64,000 nt of DNA from Dyadobacter koreensis (GTDB taxonomy: Bacteria > Bacteroidota > Bacteroidia > Cytophagales > Spirosomataceae), in contig NZ_FNXY01000002.1 in NCBI RefSeq assembly GCF_900108855.1, positions 610,967 to 674,966 of the forward strand, written 5' to 3'. The notes beneath the pieces were generated by a model. That model was not told where the DNA came from. It saw only the letters and a list, made by a program, of their open reading frames with translations, and ran no database searches. Shown here in pieces: positions 17,468 through 25,972 of the stretch (its first letter is position 1; each line of letters begins with the position of its first letter). Both the position numbers and the translations under genes were made by a program.

Positions 17468-20400
17468 TTAGAAGCCAAAGTTTAGACCAACCTGATACAT
17501 TTTCGATCTTGGATAATTACCCTGATCAACACCCAAAACCGTAGATCCCGGCGCAGAGCCGACAGAGGTAACTTCCGGATCAATTCCAGAGTATTTTGTG
17601 ATTGTGAACAAATTTTGTCCCTGTAAATAAATGCGAGCACTAGTCAGGCCAAGCTTAGATAAAGCCTTCGCTGGCAGCGTATAACCGATTGTCAGGTTTT
17701 TCATTCTGAAATAAGATCCGTCTTCGATGAAATAACTTGATGGCTGCTGACTTCTGCTGTCGTTCGCATCAAGAATCGGAAGAACTGCGTCAGGGTTTTC
17801 AGGAGTCCATGAATCATTTAACATACGGAGACTTCTGTTACCAGCCTGGTTGTTGAAGTCTGTCCAGCGTTTTACCATGTTCAGAATTTCATTTCCCTTA
17901 ACACCCTGGAAGAATGCAGAAAGGTCAAATCCTTTATAACCAACGTTTAGGTTGATGCCATAAGTAAAATCAGGATGTGGATTGCCAAGGAATTTTCTGT
18001 CGGCATCGGTGATTACGCCATCGCCATCAGTGTCGTGGTATTTGTATTTACCAACAGCCGCATATCCTGGGTAAGTAGGTCCTGCGTCAACTTCTGCCTG
18101 ATTCTGATATATTCCGTCAATCTGTAAACCGTAGAAAGAATACAACGGCATTCCGGCAACCGAACGAGTCCAGGTATAACTGCGGATTGTCGGTCCAAGA
18201 AGAACGGCGGTAGCACTGTTGTTCAATTTTTCAACATTGTTCTTGTAAGCTGAAATATTTCCACCGATCGAATATGTAAGCTGACCCTCGAGAGCTTTGT
18301 TATTGAAGTCGATCGCAAGATCAAATCCTTTGTTATTCATTTCACCAATGTTCACAAAAGGAATTGTTGCAACACCCTGCGTAGCTGGTAAGCTGACCTG
18401 GTACAACATATCAGAAGTTGTACGGTTATACACGTCAAGATTAAGATTGAACATTCCTTTCAGGAAAGTCGCATCCAAACCAACGTTTGTCTGGGTTGTA
18501 GTTTCCCATTTCGCATCCTGGTTTCCAAAAGCCTGTGTATCAAAACCAGCCTGAACAGAACTGTTTGAGCCGTCGATTGCATAAGAAGACTGGTTAAGTG
18601 TGGAACGGTAAGTACTGAAACCATTATAATTTCCGATTTCCTGGTTACCCGTTTGTCCCCAGCCTGCTCTCAGTTTCAAATCATCCAGCCAGCTTAAAGG
18701 TTTCATGAAAGCTTCTTCTGACAATCTCCATCCGGCGCTGAAAGCCGGGAAAGTACCGTAACGATTGTTTTGTCCGAAACGTGAAGAACCATCGCGGCGA
18801 ACCGTTGCTTCCAATAAATAACGGTCTTTCAAAGCGTAGTTAACCTTTCCGAAAATAGAGAAAAGTGACCATTCGTAACCAGCACCAGCATTATTGATAC
18901 CCGCCGTTCCTGCGCTCAGGTACATATACTTAGGATCTTCTGAATAAAATGCAGTCCGTACTGCGGAGAAATTTTTCCCTGAACCTTTGATTGCTTCCGT
19001 TCCTGCTAAAACATTAAGTTTATGTGCACCGAAAGTTTTGGAATAATTCAAAGTATTTGACCAGGTCCAGTTTATATCGTACGCATATTCGTTGGTCAAC
19101 GAGTTGTTTGACTCGATTTCCGCTTCTTCCAAGTCCAGCAATACATAAGCTGTACGGTTTGAATTTGTAAAATCTACACCGATACTTGACTTTGCAATCA
19201 GGTCTTTCAATATATCAACCTCTACGTAAGCGTTACCGAAAGTTCTGAAAGTATTTACGCGGTTGTCCTTGGTACGATGTAATTGTGCAACAGGATTGGT
19301 CGCAGGTCCAAGACCAGCCGCACGGGTTGCAGCAAAATTACCCATGATATCATAAACAGGAATAATCGATGGAATCCGGAAACCGTTTCCAATCGGATTT
19401 CCATCCTGGTTATTTGTTGAGCTAGCCGTTCCGTTATTGCTGTAATAACCTTTGTTTTCAGTATAACTTACTTCCAGATTTTCACCAAAGCGGATTTTCT
19501 TTTTGAATAAAAATTCCGTGTTTGACCGAAGAGAATATCTGTTGAAAGAAGTGTTTTTCAAGATACCATCCTGTTTGAAATAATTCAGGGAAAGCGCATA
19601 ACGACCATTTTCGCTTCCGCCTGTTGCGCCAACGTTGTATTCCTGGATTGCAGCATCACGAAGGATTTCTTTCTCCCAGTCCGTTCCCTGCTTGTTTGCT
19701 TTTACAATCTGGTAAAAACCGGTACGGTTGTAGTTGTAACGCGCAGGGTCAATAAGTGCCAGGGCCGGATCATTCGGGTTGTTTGGGTTTAAGGTAATGC
19801 CATACTGTGAACCTGCAAGAATGTAATCGGGAACTACGGCATTTACACCGTTACCATACTGCTGATGCGCAGGATTACCATTTGTAAGTACTCCTGCATT
19901 TCTGCGCTGCGTCCAGAGCAGATCGCCGAATTGCTGAGGATCGATAATCAGGCCCAAATCTACTTTTCCGGTTTGGACACCAAAACGGCTGTTGAAACTA
20001 AACTGAGGAGCTCCTGATTTTCCTTTTTTAGTCGTAATTATGATTACACCGTTAGCGGCGCGGGAACCGTAAATGGAAGCTGAAGAAGCATCTTTCAAAA
20101 CCTGCATCGATTCGATGTTATTTGGGTTAATGCTGTTCAATCCTCCTTTGGTAGGCACACCGTCGATTACGTACAAAGGATCATTATTATTGATCGTACC
20201 AAATCCTCGGATACGAACTGTTGCTTCACCGCCAGGCGTGTTATTTGATGTGACCGTCACACCTGCAACGCGTCCCTGTAACTGCTGAGCAACGTTCGGT
20301 GCAGCAACTTTTGTCAGCTCTTTCGTGTCAACTGTTGATACCGAACCTGTGATATCCCTTTTTGACTGTGAAGAATAACCGGTAACAACAACTTCACTCA

Positions 20401-21070
20401 AAGATTTCACGTCTGACTGCAATGTAATTTCGATCATCGATTTATTAGCAATGCTGATCTCCTGCGTTAAAAAACCGATCGATGACACAACCAGAGTTGT
20501 GCTTCCGTCCGGCAATTCAAGCGAAAAATTTCCTTCGCCGTCCGTTGTAGTTCCTACACTTGAACTTCCCTTCAAAACCACCGTCGCGCCTGGAACAGTT
20601 GCTCCTGTCGCGTCAATAACCTTCCCTTTGATCGGGAAAAGAATTGACTTTAACGTCTGGATCGATGTGCCCATTCCTTCGATCGCCGGAGTGCCGGTTT
20701 TTGGGGCCGGGATTCTTTTCAACAAAATCTGTTTACCAGAAACTTCATAAGTAACCTTTAACGGCGTCAGGAAATTGTCCAGAATCGATTCCAGTTTTTC
20801 TTCCTTAGCAGTCAGATTAACCTTGCGCTGGGACTGAATCAATTCCGGGCTGTACATGAAGTTTACACCCGAAAGTTTTCCAAGTTTTTCCAACGCCACA
20901 CCAATCTTCTGCTCCCTGATATTAATCGTCAACCGGCGGTTGAGAACTTCCTGGGCGTTGCTGTCAACAGCAAACGACATCCCGGAAAATTGTATAATGA
21001 TGAATAATTGTATGAGGCTGATACTCATAATTTTGAAAAAGCTTGGGGGCCATTGTAAGGTTTTTTTCAT
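17468..21070 (-). CDS. SusC/RagA family transporter with STN signalling domain
   Basis: 1200-residue TonB-dependent transporter, about 190 longer than the first SusC here. The extra N-terminal segment (~45-118) is a secretin/TonB short N-terminal (STN) domain: LTINIREQKIGVALEKLGK, VNFMYSPELI, VTYEVSGKQILLKR. It passes a substrate-bound signal to a FecR anti-sigma factor across the periplasm. Then come the carboxypeptidase-regulatory-like domain (GKVIDATGATVPGATVVLKG), a VVVTGYSSQ junction, the plug (VRIRGFGTINNNDPLYVIDG, ASSASIYGSRAANGVI) and a barrel ending in LNFGF. The fecR and sigma genes lie directly upstream. It probably senses and imports the inducing glycan. Confidence 0.96.
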   Translation of the reverse strand: MKKTLQWPPSFFKIMSISLIQLFIIIQFSGMSFAVDSNAQEVLNRRLTINIREQKIGVALEKLGKLSGVNFMYSPELIQSQRKVNLTAKEEKLESILDNFLTPLKVTYEVSGKQILLKRIPAPKTGTPAIEGMGTSIQTLKSILFPIKGKVIDATGATVPGATVVLKGSSSVGTTTDGEGNFSLELPDGSTTLVVSSIGFLTQEISIANKSMIEITLQSDVKSLSEVVVTGYSSQSKRDITGSVSTVDTKELTKVAAPNVAQQLQGRVAGVTVTSNNTPGGEATVRIRGFGTINNNDPLYVIDGVPTKGGLNSINPNNIESMQVLKDASSASIYGSRAANGVIIITTKKGKSGAPQFSFNSRFGVQTGKVDLGLIIDPQQFGDLLWTQRRNAGVLTNGNPAHQQYGNGVNAVVPDYILAGSQYGITLNPNNPNDPALALIDPARYNYNRTGFYQIVKANKQGTDWEKEILRDAAIQEYNVGATGGSENGRYALSLNYFKQDGILKNTSFNRYSLRSNTEFLFKKKIRFGENLEVSYTENKGYYSNNGTASSTNNQDGNPIGNGFRIPSIIPVYDIMGNFAATRAAGLGPATNPVAQLHRTKDNRVNTFRTFGNAYVEVDILKDLIAKSSIGVDFTNSNRTAYVLLDLEEAEIESNNSLTNEYAYDINWTWSNTLNYSKTFGAHKLNVLAGTEAIKGSGKNFSAVRTAFYSEDPKYMYLSAGTAGINNAGAGYEWSLFSIFGKVNYALKDRYLLEATVRRDGSSRFGQNNRYGTFPAFSAGWRLSEEAFMKPLSWLDDLKLRAGWGQTGNQEIGNYNGFSTYRSTLNQSSYAIDGSNSSVQAGFDTQAFGNQDAKWETTTQTNVGLDATFLKGMFNLNLDVYNRTTSDMLYQVSLPATQGVATIPFVNIGEMNNKGFDLAIDFNNKALEGQLTYSIGGNISAYKNNVEKLNNSATAVLLGPTIRSYTWTRSVAGMPLYSFYGLQIDGIYQNQAEVDAGPTYPGYAAVGKYKYHDTDGDGVITDADRKFLGNPHPDFTYGINLNVGYKGFDLSAFFQGVKGNEILNMVKRWTDFNNQAGNRSLRMLNDSWTPENPDAVLPILDANDSRSQQPSSYFIEDGSYFRMKNLTIGYTLPAKALSKLGLTSARIYLQGQNLFTITKYSGIDPEVTSVGSAPGSTVLGVDQGNYPRSKMYQVGLNFGF

Positions 21071-21177
21071 ACTTTTGGATGTTTTGATGGTTGTAAAAAA
21101 ATCAGCAAAATAATTCCCGTGTCCCTTTTTCGGGGGACCTCATCTTAGTGCCAACATAGGTGGGGAGTTTTAGTCAG

Positions 21178-21211
21178 GGTGAATGATGTTGCCACATCGT
21201 TCACCTTTTTT
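21178..21211 (+). terminator. Hairpin with T-run between fecR and susC, T-run on the non-coding strand
   Basis: Arms GGTGAATGATGT (21178-21189) and ACATCGTTCACC (21194-21205) pair over 12 positions with one G-U wobble and a TGCC loop. Six Ts follow on the plus strand (21206-21211). Both flanking genes run on the minus strand, where the hairpin is preceded, not followed, by the U/A-rich stretch. It may stop antisense transcripts or shape the leader of the susC mRNA. Confidence 0.55.
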
Positions 21212-21247
21212 GTTTGTTTTCAAATAGTCTGGGTTTAGGATTAGTAA

Positions 21248-22354
21248 TTAATTACAGGGATTGCCGTTGATGCTTATCTTATCGCCGTTTTGATAATATT
21301 CCGCTTCCAGAATTGCACAGATCCATTTCAGTTTGTTCTCCAGCGGCTCGTCGCCGAGGGTCGCAGTTATGCTGCAATGTTCCATGGTTTTTTCATTATA
21401 TTCGATATCAATTCCATATGCTTTTTCAAGCGAAGAAAACACCGCTGAAACCGGGGTCTCGTTATATACAAAGCTTTGATTTTCAATCGGTATCCTAAGC
21501 AAAACCGAACTTCTGGCAGACGATTTGCTCAGTGTAAATTTATTTCTCTCAAAAGTGGCCTGCTGATTAGGCATCAACAATAATGCTGCTAATTTTTTGC
21601 CGTCTTTATAGTCTTCGGCATGCTTGTCTTTACTTGAAAAAACAGAAACTCTACCGGTTTTTACCGCAACGAAAACGCTCGCCTCTTTTTCGTCTGCTTT
21701 GATACTGAAGCTCGTTCCAAGGACTTTTGTAACCAGTTCATTCGCATATACAAAAAATGGCCGTCCGGTGTCTTTCGTGACTTCAAAAAAAGCTTCTCCC
21801 GAAAGAATTACCACACGCTTTTTTTCGTCAAATTGTTTTGTATAACTAATCCGGCTATTTCGTTGAAGCACTACGGAACTGCCATCAGGAAGTTGAACAT
21901 ACTTCACATTCTGATCCGAATTTGCCACTTCAATAATTTCGCCGGAGAATCGAAACTGTTGTTTATTTTCTGTAAAAACAGATCTTGCATTGTTGTTTTT
22001 GTAAAGACCAAGACCTAGTGCCAGCAATAATATGACAGACGCAGCAGTCAGCCAATAAGGTTTGAAAGACTTATACTCCGGATTATTTGTTTTCGATGAA
22101 TTTTCCCGCCTTTTCGCAATTTCCAATGACTGGCTTATCTTATAAGCAATATGTTCATCTGTAATTTCTGAAATTTCGTTTTTAGAAGATAGCAACGTAA
22201 ACCGTGCCTGGTCCAATGCAGCCTTTCTGGAAAAATCTCCGTCTGACCACTCGTTCCAGTATCGATCAAGCTCAGGATTTTCTTCCAGAACCCAGGCTAT
22301 AAAGGCCGGGTTTTTTAGCAAATCTTTGATCAATATTTCCGTTGAGTTACTCAT
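21248..22354 (-). CDS. FecR-family anti-sigma factor
   Basis: 368-residue inner-membrane signal relay. The cytoplasmic N-terminal part (AFIAWVLEENPELDRYWNEW) should bind the ECF sigma factor. One membrane segment lies at about 100-120 (YWLTAASVILLLALGLGLY). The periplasmic FecR domain follows (VQLPDGSSVVLQRNSRISY, VILSGEAFFEVTKDTGRPFFVYANELVTKVLGTSFSI) and a DUF4974-type C-terminus (FVYNETPVSAVFSSLEKAYGIDI) that contacts the STN domain. It lies between the sigma gene and susC, the standard order for transporter-driven regulation. Confidence 0.95.
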   Translation of the reverse strand: MSNSTEILIKDLLKNPAFIAWVLEENPELDRYWNEWSDGDFSRKAALDQARFTLLSSKNEISEITDEHIAYKISQSLEIAKRRENSSKTNNPEYKSFKPYWLTAASVILLLALGLGLYKNNNARSVFTENKQQFRFSGEIIEVANSDQNVKYVQLPDGSSVVLQRNSRISYTKQFDEKKRVVILSGEAFFEVTKDTGRPFFVYANELVTKVLGTSFSIKADEKEASVFVAVKTGRVSVFSSKDKHAEDYKDGKKLAALLLMPNQQATFERNKFTLSKSSARSSVLLRIPIENQSFVYNETPVSAVFSSLEKAYGIDIEYNEKTMEHCSITATLGDEPLENKLKWICAILEAEYYQNGDKISINGNPCN

Positions 22355-22448
22355 GAATAATAACCATTTACGTGTGTATATTGTTATTATCCGTTCTTGA
22401 AGTTTATATACTCACCTGCCAAAGCATATTTTTTATATTATTGGAATA

Positions 22449-23090
22449 TTATAATATAATTTCGAAAAATGAATAAAATATAAAAGAAAACGAAGGTGTG
22501 ATCGGCCACATTTCTTTTAAGTTGGAAAGTGCACGTTGAAGAATATTACTCACCGATTGTGGTTTTATAGCAAGTAAAGCTCCGATTTCTTCCGACTTCA
22601 ATCCTTGAAAAAAGCGAAGATATACCACCTCCCGCTGCCGGACAGGAAGTTGTGTCATCAGTTCTTTAACCTGATTTTTCAAGCCCGTTTCACTTTCATC
22701 CTGAATCAGTGCCTCTTCCGAAGAAAACTCCATGAGGTGATCATCCAGTTGTTGCGTCAGTTCGAGTTCGCCCGAAAGTGGTTTCAACGTTTTAATTATT
22801 CTATGGCGGAAAGATTTTAAAAGATAGAATTTAACAGAAGCTGTTTCATTCAAATTTCCGCGATGCAGCCACAAATGTATGAGGAGGTCTTGTAAAGTAT
22901 CTTCGGCGATTTGGACATTCGGCGTAAACCGTAAGCCATAGTGAAGTAAAGTCCGGTAATAACGTGTGGCAAGCTCAGTATATGCCGCCTCGTTCCCGTC
23001 CCGGAAACAGTCCCAGAGTATTGAATCATCAGTAAATTTTGTAATCTGAGTCAATATTAATTCTGTTAAAAATAGACATGGTAGAATCAA
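22449..23090 (-). CDS. ECF RNA polymerase sigma factor (FecI-like)
   Basis: 213 residues. Sigma region 2 is visible as DDSILWDCFRDGNEAAYTELATRYY and IAEDTLQDLLIHLW. Region 4 is ELMTQLPVRQREVVYLRFFQGLKSEEIGALLAIKPQSVSNILQRALSNL, a helix-turn-helix. The reading frame opens with TTG at 23090; another TTG 12 codons later (23054) is also possible, and no ATG is available upstream of region 2. The C-terminal tail (FSFIFYSFFEIIL) is unusually hydrophobic. It is upstream of fecR on the same strand and should drive susC in response to substrate. Confidence 0.9.
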   Translation of the reverse strand: MILPCLFLTELILTQITKFTDDSILWDCFRDGNEAAYTELATRYYRTLLHYGLRFTPNVQIAEDTLQDLLIHLWLHRGNLNETASVKFYLLKSFRHRIIKTLKPLSGELELTQQLDDHLMEFSSEEALIQDESETGLKNQVKELMTQLPVRQREVVYLRFFQGLKSEEIGALLAIKPQSVSNILQRALSNLKEMWPITPSFSFIFYSFFEIIL

Positions 23091-23382
23091 AAATAGGTAA
23101 AGAGAAAGTTATATGAAATAGTGTTTTGAATATTATTCGAATATCAAAATTTAATTGCTTTATACTCCAATTTATAACATTAGAGGAGGTGTTGCTGATT
23201 AGGAAACCAACGATCAGTGCGTCTTATTTTATTAAAGATTTAATCCTCAATAAATCTTTCCGGACATTTTAGTGTGACGAAAGGCCACGCGTATAACAGC
23301 TCCAAATGTCACGGATTAGTATAAAAAAATCTGTTCAGTTATGAATTTTATCCAATTTTTGATCGTCTCCGCTTTTATTTGA
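23091..23382. other. Intergenic stretch before the SusC/SusD remnant
   Basis: About 290 AT-rich bases between the sigma factor start and the remnant. No open frame, tRNA-like fold or clear TAnnTTTG element was seen. It may contain eroded sequence of the lost transporter gene and the sigma promoter. Confidence 0.3.
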
Positions 23383-23606
23383 ATAGTTAAAAAATGTTTC
23401 AAGTATTATCAAATTGTCTACGATGTTAAATTATTGACGGATACAAAAGCCCTTGAAGAAGTGGTGGTTGTGGGTTACGGAACGATGAAGAAAAGCGACG
23501 TTACAGGTGCCATAACTTCGGTGAAGGCGAAGGATATTACTGCAATTTCGACAACGAATGCTTTAAGGTTACTGCAAGGAAAAGTTTCCGAGATCGATAT
23601 TTGGCG
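23383..23606 (+). pseudogene. SusC remnant (TonB box and plug start only)
   Basis: In the frame opening after the stop at 23380-23382, the translation becomes SusC-like at LLTDTKALEEVVVVGYGTMKK and continues with SDVTGAITSVKAKDI and TNALRLLQGKVSEIDI, the junction and first plug residues of a SusC. The signal peptide, regulatory-like domain, most of the plug and the whole barrel (about 900 residues) are missing. Homology stops near 23606 and the frame closes at 23641. The strand is opposite to the two intact SusCD loci. Confidence 0.85.
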
Positions 23607-24014
23607 GCTAACCAGGAATGGAGCTCACGGGATAGTTTTGTGATTCGTATCGCTGAAATGTATCTCATAGCCGCGGAAGCTCTGATGAACACAAATCCTA
23701 CCGAAGCATTAAAATACATGAACGACCTTCGTAAGAAAGGTGCGATTGCCGGGAAGGAAGCGGACATGGAAATTACTACCACAGAGCTAACCATAGATTT
23801 TATTCTGGACGAACGCGGACGTGAAATGGCTGGCGAATTATTCCGCTGGTATGATTTAAGACGGACAGGGGAACTGGTGAGCTATGTCCAGAAATATAAT
23901 ATGGATGCAAAAGCAAACATCAAGGAAACCCATAATTTACGTCCGATTCCGCAGGTTCAGCTGGACGCAATTACAAACAAAGAAGAATTTAAACAGAACC
24001 CGGGATATAACTGA
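23592..24014 (+). pseudogene. SusD remnant (C-terminal quarter)
   Basis: A frame shifted relative to the SusC fragment encodes DRYLAANQEWSSRDSFVIRIAEMYLIAAEALM, then DERGREMAGELFRWYDLRRTGEL and LRPIPQVQLDAITNKEEFKQNPGYN to a stop at 24012-24014. These are the C-terminal signatures of a SusD. About 350 N-terminal residues and the lipobox are missing. It joins the SusC fragment near 23592-23606, out of frame, so one deletion of roughly 3-4 kb within an ancestral susC-susD pair explains both pieces. An intact terminator follows. Confidence 0.85.
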
Positions 24015-24033
24015 TATGTCTGAAATCTTTTTT

Positions 24034-24070
24034 AAATGCCGGATTGCGCTATGCAGTCCGGCATTTTTTT
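24034..24070 (+). terminator. Terminator of the lost susCD pair
   Basis: Stem AAATGCCGGA (24034-24043) with TCCGGCATTT (24057-24066), a 13-base loop, then more Ts on the plus strand. It lies 20 bases after the SusD-remnant stop and matches its direction. Confidence 0.8.
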
Positions 24071-24302
24071 ATTTGTCGGATTATAGTTTTACTGAGCCAT
24101 ATTAACGTAGCATAAATCCGTATTAAGTCAAATGGGCATTTCAGATAAAAGAATATTGCATACAGAAATTTCCGATCAGACAGTGTTTTTAAGAGTATCT
24201 GAAAAAATGACCACCGCGAAGCACATATAAATATGTTGTACAGGGTTTTACGATATTATTGATGGATTTACTTATGATAAAAACAGCTTTTAAACAAAAA
24301 TG
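24071..24302. other. Intergenic stretch without a recognisable gene
   Basis: About 230 AT-rich bases between two terminators of convergent units. No credible open frame, RNA fold or repeat was noticed. Confidence 0.3.
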
Positions 24303-24324
24303 CCTTCGACGCATTGTTCGAAGG
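24303..24324 (-). terminator. Terminator of the fucosidase cluster
   Basis: CCTTCGA (24303-24309) pairs with TCGAAGG (24318-24324) over an 8-base loop. T-runs flank both sides (CATTTTTG in the minus direction, GATTTTTT in the plus direction), so it can work for the minus-strand fucosidase gene that ends 24 bases away. Confidence 0.65.
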
Positions 24325-24347
24325 GATTTTTTGCTACTCTAAAAATA

Positions 24348-25811
24348 TTACTGAGCGTCTTTATAAAAACCAAACTCACTGATTGCTATGCTGACGGGTG
24401 ATTTTGTAATTCTTAGTCTAAATTTTTGTCCTGTTACCGGAGCAGAAAGTTTTACCAGACGTTTTGCTCCAACGCTTGTTCCTGCATGGATTTCTTTCCA
24501 TTCATTTCCTGTCCACACATCTACTGCAAAGCCTTCGATCCGTTGTCCAAGTTTGATATATTCCTGTAAACTGATGATATCAAAAGTGATCGGCGAACCC
24601 ATCTCAATCGTTACTTCCGGCGTTTTGAAGTCTTCGTCTGTAGCCCAGTAAGATTCCGGTTTTCCATCTAAAATATTTTTGGCACTGTAAATTGAATTGT
24701 AGCCGCGAACATTTACCGCTTTTGAGCTTGCACGAGCAATCAGGTTGGTAGCAAATGTATTTTTAACGCGATCACCAAAAGTCTTTAATGCTGCAACGTC
24801 GTCTTCATGAAGTTGCCCTCTTGTGTCAGGAGCCAGACCTAAATCCAGTCCGGCACCTCGCCCTACACTTTTAAAATAGAGATCAAAAAGTTTATCGGGT
24901 GTTTTAGGCTTTTGGTCGGGGTGGTAAAACCAGCCTTTGCGAAGTGGAACATCGCATTCAGCAGGAATCCACATTTTTCCGTTTCGTGTTCCGCCTGGAT
25001 TTTCATCCGCATTAGCCTGTCCGGGAACGGCAACATTTGTGCCTTTTGAAGGAACGGGGGTTAAAGTAGCCCAGGAAGTCTCGGCAGCTTCACCATCTTC
25101 GTTTCCGACCCAACGAACATCCCAGCCTACATCGCTGAAAATATTAGCTGTCGGCTGAAGTTTTCTTGTCAGGTTAGTCCAGGTAGAATCCCACTGATAA
25201 TAAGTTGTGTTATCGATCGAGCGTTTTTCTTTTGCTCCGCCGTAATAGCCATCACCTCCGTTTGCGCCATCATGCCAGGACATAAACAACGGGCCATAAT
25301 TTGTATACAACTCCCGAAGTTGTTCCCGGTAGATTGCGAGATATTCCGGTGTGCCATATTTCGCATTATTCCTGTCCCAGGGTGAACAATAAACCCCGAA
25401 TTTTAATCCATGTTTACGCGCCGCATCTGCGACTTCTTTTACCATATCGCCTTTTCCATCACGAAACGGACTTTTTGAAATATTATATTCCGTAGTTTTT
25501 GTTGGCCAAAGCGCGAAGCCGTCATGGTGTTTTGCAACAAAAACGATACCTCTCAACCCGCCTGCTTTTGCAGCCAGGATGATTTGCTCAGCATTGAAAT
25601 CCTTTGGATTAAATGATTTTGGATCTGCATCACCAAAACCCCATTCTTTATTTTCAAATGTTGTGGGCGTGAAGTGCATTATGCCATAAACTTCCGTTTC
25701 ATGCCATGCAATCTGCCGTGGAGATGGCAGTGCACCGTAAGGTTTCGGGGGAGTTTGCGCAAACGAGGTAAATGCCGTAAGGAAAAATAAAGCGGCTATT
25801 TGTTTTATCAT
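24348..25811 (-). CDS. Alpha-L-fucosidase (GH29) with C-terminal F5/8-type C domain
   Basis: 487 residues with a signal peptide (MIKQIAALFFLTAFTSFA). GH29 enzymes remove terminal alpha-L-fucose with retention. Motifs: YGIMHFTPTTF (42-52), FVAKHHDGFALW (91-102), and LFMSWHDGANGG, where Asp181 is the probable nucleophile. After about residue 350 a discoidin/F5/8-type C-like module follows (NILDGKPESYWATDEDF, EIHAGTSVGAKRLVKLSAPVTGQKFRLRI), which usually binds sugars. The architecture fits the GH29-B type that acts on alpha-1,3/4 fucose next to a branch. It is the last gene of a four-gene minus-strand cluster. Confidence 0.92.
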   Translation of the reverse strand: MIKQIAALFFLTAFTSFAQTPPKPYGALPSPRQIAWHETEVYGIMHFTPTTFENKEWGFGDADPKSFNPKDFNAEQIILAAKAGGLRGIVFVAKHHDGFALWPTKTTEYNISKSPFRDGKGDMVKEVADAARKHGLKFGVYCSPWDRNNAKYGTPEYLAIYREQLRELYTNYGPLFMSWHDGANGGDGYYGGAKEKRSIDNTTYYQWDSTWTNLTRKLQPTANIFSDVGWDVRWVGNEDGEAAETSWATLTPVPSKGTNVAVPGQANADENPGGTRNGKMWIPAECDVPLRKGWFYHPDQKPKTPDKLFDLYFKSVGRGAGLDLGLAPDTRGQLHEDDVAALKTFGDRVKNTFATNLIARASSKAVNVRGYNSIYSAKNILDGKPESYWATDEDFKTPEVTIEMGSPITFDIISLQEYIKLGQRIEGFAVDVWTGNEWKEIHAGTSVGAKRLVKLSAPVTGQKFRLRITKSPVSIAISEFGFYKDAQ

Positions 25812-25903
25812 GTCGGAATTAAGGGTTTGAGGTTTCCCAGAAGAATCGAAAGTAGTAAACGTTTTTGTTTAAAGGTATTACAAATAAAGTGAAATTGTCA
25901 ATT

Positions 25904-25956
25904 ACCACCTAAGACATGTAAGTTTACCGAAGGTTCTCCATGATGCCTCAGGTGGT
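25904..25956. repeat. Imperfect inverted repeat between two fucosidase genes
   Basis: ACCACCT (25904-25910) and AGGTGGT (25950-25956) bracket a 39-base loop that can add a few internal pairs around CATG. There is no T-run. It may be a weak terminator or RNA-stability hairpin after the second fucosidase gene. Confidence 0.35.
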
Positions 25957-25972
25957 AGATCGAGTGGGTTAA

